IMG/VR virus record: IMGVR_UViG_3300023222_000086 | Span: 1 to 37,030 of that record | Strand: one strand, 5' to 3' | DNA from: a virus | Length of the DNA stretch: 37,030 nt | In this document: positions 36,256-37,030 of the stretch, in pieces | Position numbering within the stretch: the stretch's first letter is position 1 | Layout: each line of letters starts with the position of its first letter | Made by a program: the position numbers and the translations under genes | The notes under the pieces: model-generated | The model's database searches: none | Told to the model about the DNA's origin: nothing | Seen by the model: the letters and a program-made list of their open reading frames with translations, nothing else

Positions 36256-37030
36256 TTAACTATATTTTACACCTTCAAGCGCTGGATGCTTCTGCTCTCC
36301 TGCGCCGTTACCCGTCAAATTAGCTGCCGGGCTTGGAGTGTTGCTTGTTTTCGGTTTTAATGCGCTTGCTTTCTGCTTTAATTCTACGAGCTTCATACCT
36401 TGCTGCATTGGGCTAAGATTATTAAATTCATTAGCTTCCTGCGGATTAGCTGCCAGATGTTTAGCAACAAAATAACCATCAGCACCAAGATCCATAATTC
36501 CTGTCGCTGTATCTACAGTCATTCCGCCATTATTAAGAGTGTTTATTACGTCATTAAACTCTTTATCTGTTGCACCTGCACCTTTAGCATTAGTTACAAA
36601 ATCACTCTGTAGTTTCATTGCCGTTTGCTGCGCTACTTGTTGTTGATTAAATTGTGTAGCTTGTTGTTGCTTTACATAGATATCATTATTAGTCGCATGT
36701 CGCTCTTGCGCTTTCACGCCATCAATATGAGCTTTCATTTTAACTTCAAAATCATCATCAAAAGCATCAGGCATTGGTGGAATATTCCCCACTTGTGCCG
36801 CTTGACGTTCTCGATCGGCGTTTTCTAGTTCTGCAATTCGAGCATCTTTCGTTGCTCCATCACGCTCTAGCTGTTTCTTTTCGCCGTACTGCTTATTAAA
36901 CGCTGCGTTAGCTTTTTCTTGTGCTACTGCTACTTCATCAACTTGTTCATTAGATTCATCTTGAACTTGATTACTAGTATCCGACTCTAGTACAGAATCA
37001 TTTGTTTCGACCTCTGTGTTAACTTCTTCG
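36256..37030 (-). CDS. Scaffolding protein, main part (continues from left edge)
   Basis: This is the C-terminal 254 aa of a 270-aa protein whose first 16 codons are at the left edge; the last ten bases of the window repeat those at the left edge. P22 gp8 is 303 aa. The chain is acidic in the first third, has a long Lys/Glu/Gln-rich helical region with QQQATQFNQQQVAQQTAM, and ends in a basic stretch (KHPALEGVKYS), the general plan of scaffolds whose C-terminus binds coat. It lies directly before coat. No sequence motif proves the call. A GTG at 36792 is only an internal codon. Confidence 0.8.
   Translation of the reverse strand, partial: EEVNTEVETNDSVLESDTSNQVQDESNEQVDEVAVAQEKANAAFNKQYGEKKQLERDGATKDARIAELENADRERQAAQVGNIPPMPDAFDDDFEVKMKAHIDGVKAQERHATNNDIYVKQQQATQFNQQQVAQQTAMKLQSDFVTNAKGAGATDKEFNDVINTLNNGGMTVDTATGIMDLGADGYFVAKHLAANPQEANEFNNLSPMQQGMKLVELKQKASALKPKTSNTPSPAANLTGNGAGEQKHPALEGVKYS
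37021..37030. repeat. Ten-base terminal repeat marking a circular assembly
   Basis: The last ten bases equal bases 1-10. Counted once, they keep the scaffold frame open across the join; counted twice, they create a stop codon. It is therefore an assembly overlap of a circular or circularly permuted molecule, not a biological repeat. Confidence 0.8.

Noticed and set aside
37021-37030. Ten-base repeat as a true terminal repeat of the phage
   Set aside because: Read twice it breaks the scaffold frame with a stop, so it is an assembly overlap.
1-37030. Integrase, CI-like repressor, tRNA, CRISPR array or insertion sequence
   Set aside because: No protein with tyrosine- or serine-recombinase motifs, no cloverleaf or transposase was seen by reading; a tRNA scan was not possible here.

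Overview
The window looks like the complete genome of a tailed phage with a P22-type (podovirus) virion. The last ten bases repeat the first ten. When one copy is dropped and the ends are joined, the scaffolding gene at the right edge runs in frame into an N-terminus at the left edge; when both copies are kept it meets a stop codon. The unique circle is therefore 37,020 bp. The DNA is AT-rich. The lambdoid recombination genes (NinB, NinG, Gp157), the SSB tail and the P22-like head genes suggest a gammaproteobacterial host, perhaps marine, but the host is inference. I see no integrase, excisionase, CI-type repressor or tRNA, so a strictly lytic life style is the simplest reading.

Morphogenesis lies on the minus strand, read right to left and crossing the contig join: small terminase, large terminase and portal (6273-1893), then scaffold, coat, a small basic protein, a gp4-like tail factor, a large fibre-like protein, a gp10-like stabilisation protein, a 90-aa protein, a gp14-like GNAT-fold protein, four ejection-type proteins, a tail-fibre N-terminal protein and two more small genes (37030-24151). 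A plus-strand island of eight small genes (196-1867) splits this block between portal and scaffold. The island has its own promoter and shares a bidirectional terminator with portal.

Also on the minus strand, 12210-6368 carries two modules. The first is recombination and lysis: a zinc-finger peptide, a Rad52/Sak3-like annealing protein, Gp157, SSB, a small membrane peptide and a T7-type amidase. The second is driven by an extended -10 promoter at 9856 and encodes membrane proteins, a probable holin, a SGNH carbohydrate esterase with a complete catalytic set, an FN3-like protein and a 115-aa protein. A terminator and a new promoter then separate it from the terminase genes.

The plus-strand early region (12317-22920) holds a ribbon-helix-helix-like protein, many tiny overlapping genes, a DUF6291-like replication protein, a DnaB-type helicase, YopX, DUF3307, an orphan Phd/YefM-like antitoxin, an HNH/NUMOD-type endonuclease, DUF551, winged-helix proteins, NinB and NinG. 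It is interrupted by a minus-strand cluster (15209-13409, including an HNH-AP2 endonuclease) and a minus-strand lipoprotein unit (19259-18922). A BNR/sialidase-like propeller protein (23024-24154) ends the plus region and converges on the tail genes.

The points most worth a second look are: a tail-fibre gene with no ordinary start codon (ATC, or a +1 shift at CTC TAG G); two divergent promoter pairs whose -35 boxes sit back to back, one inside a perfect 12-bp palindrome; several extended -10 promoters in late gaps; the esterase in the lysis operon; the fibre in place of the tail needle; and the strong hairpin after the coat gene.
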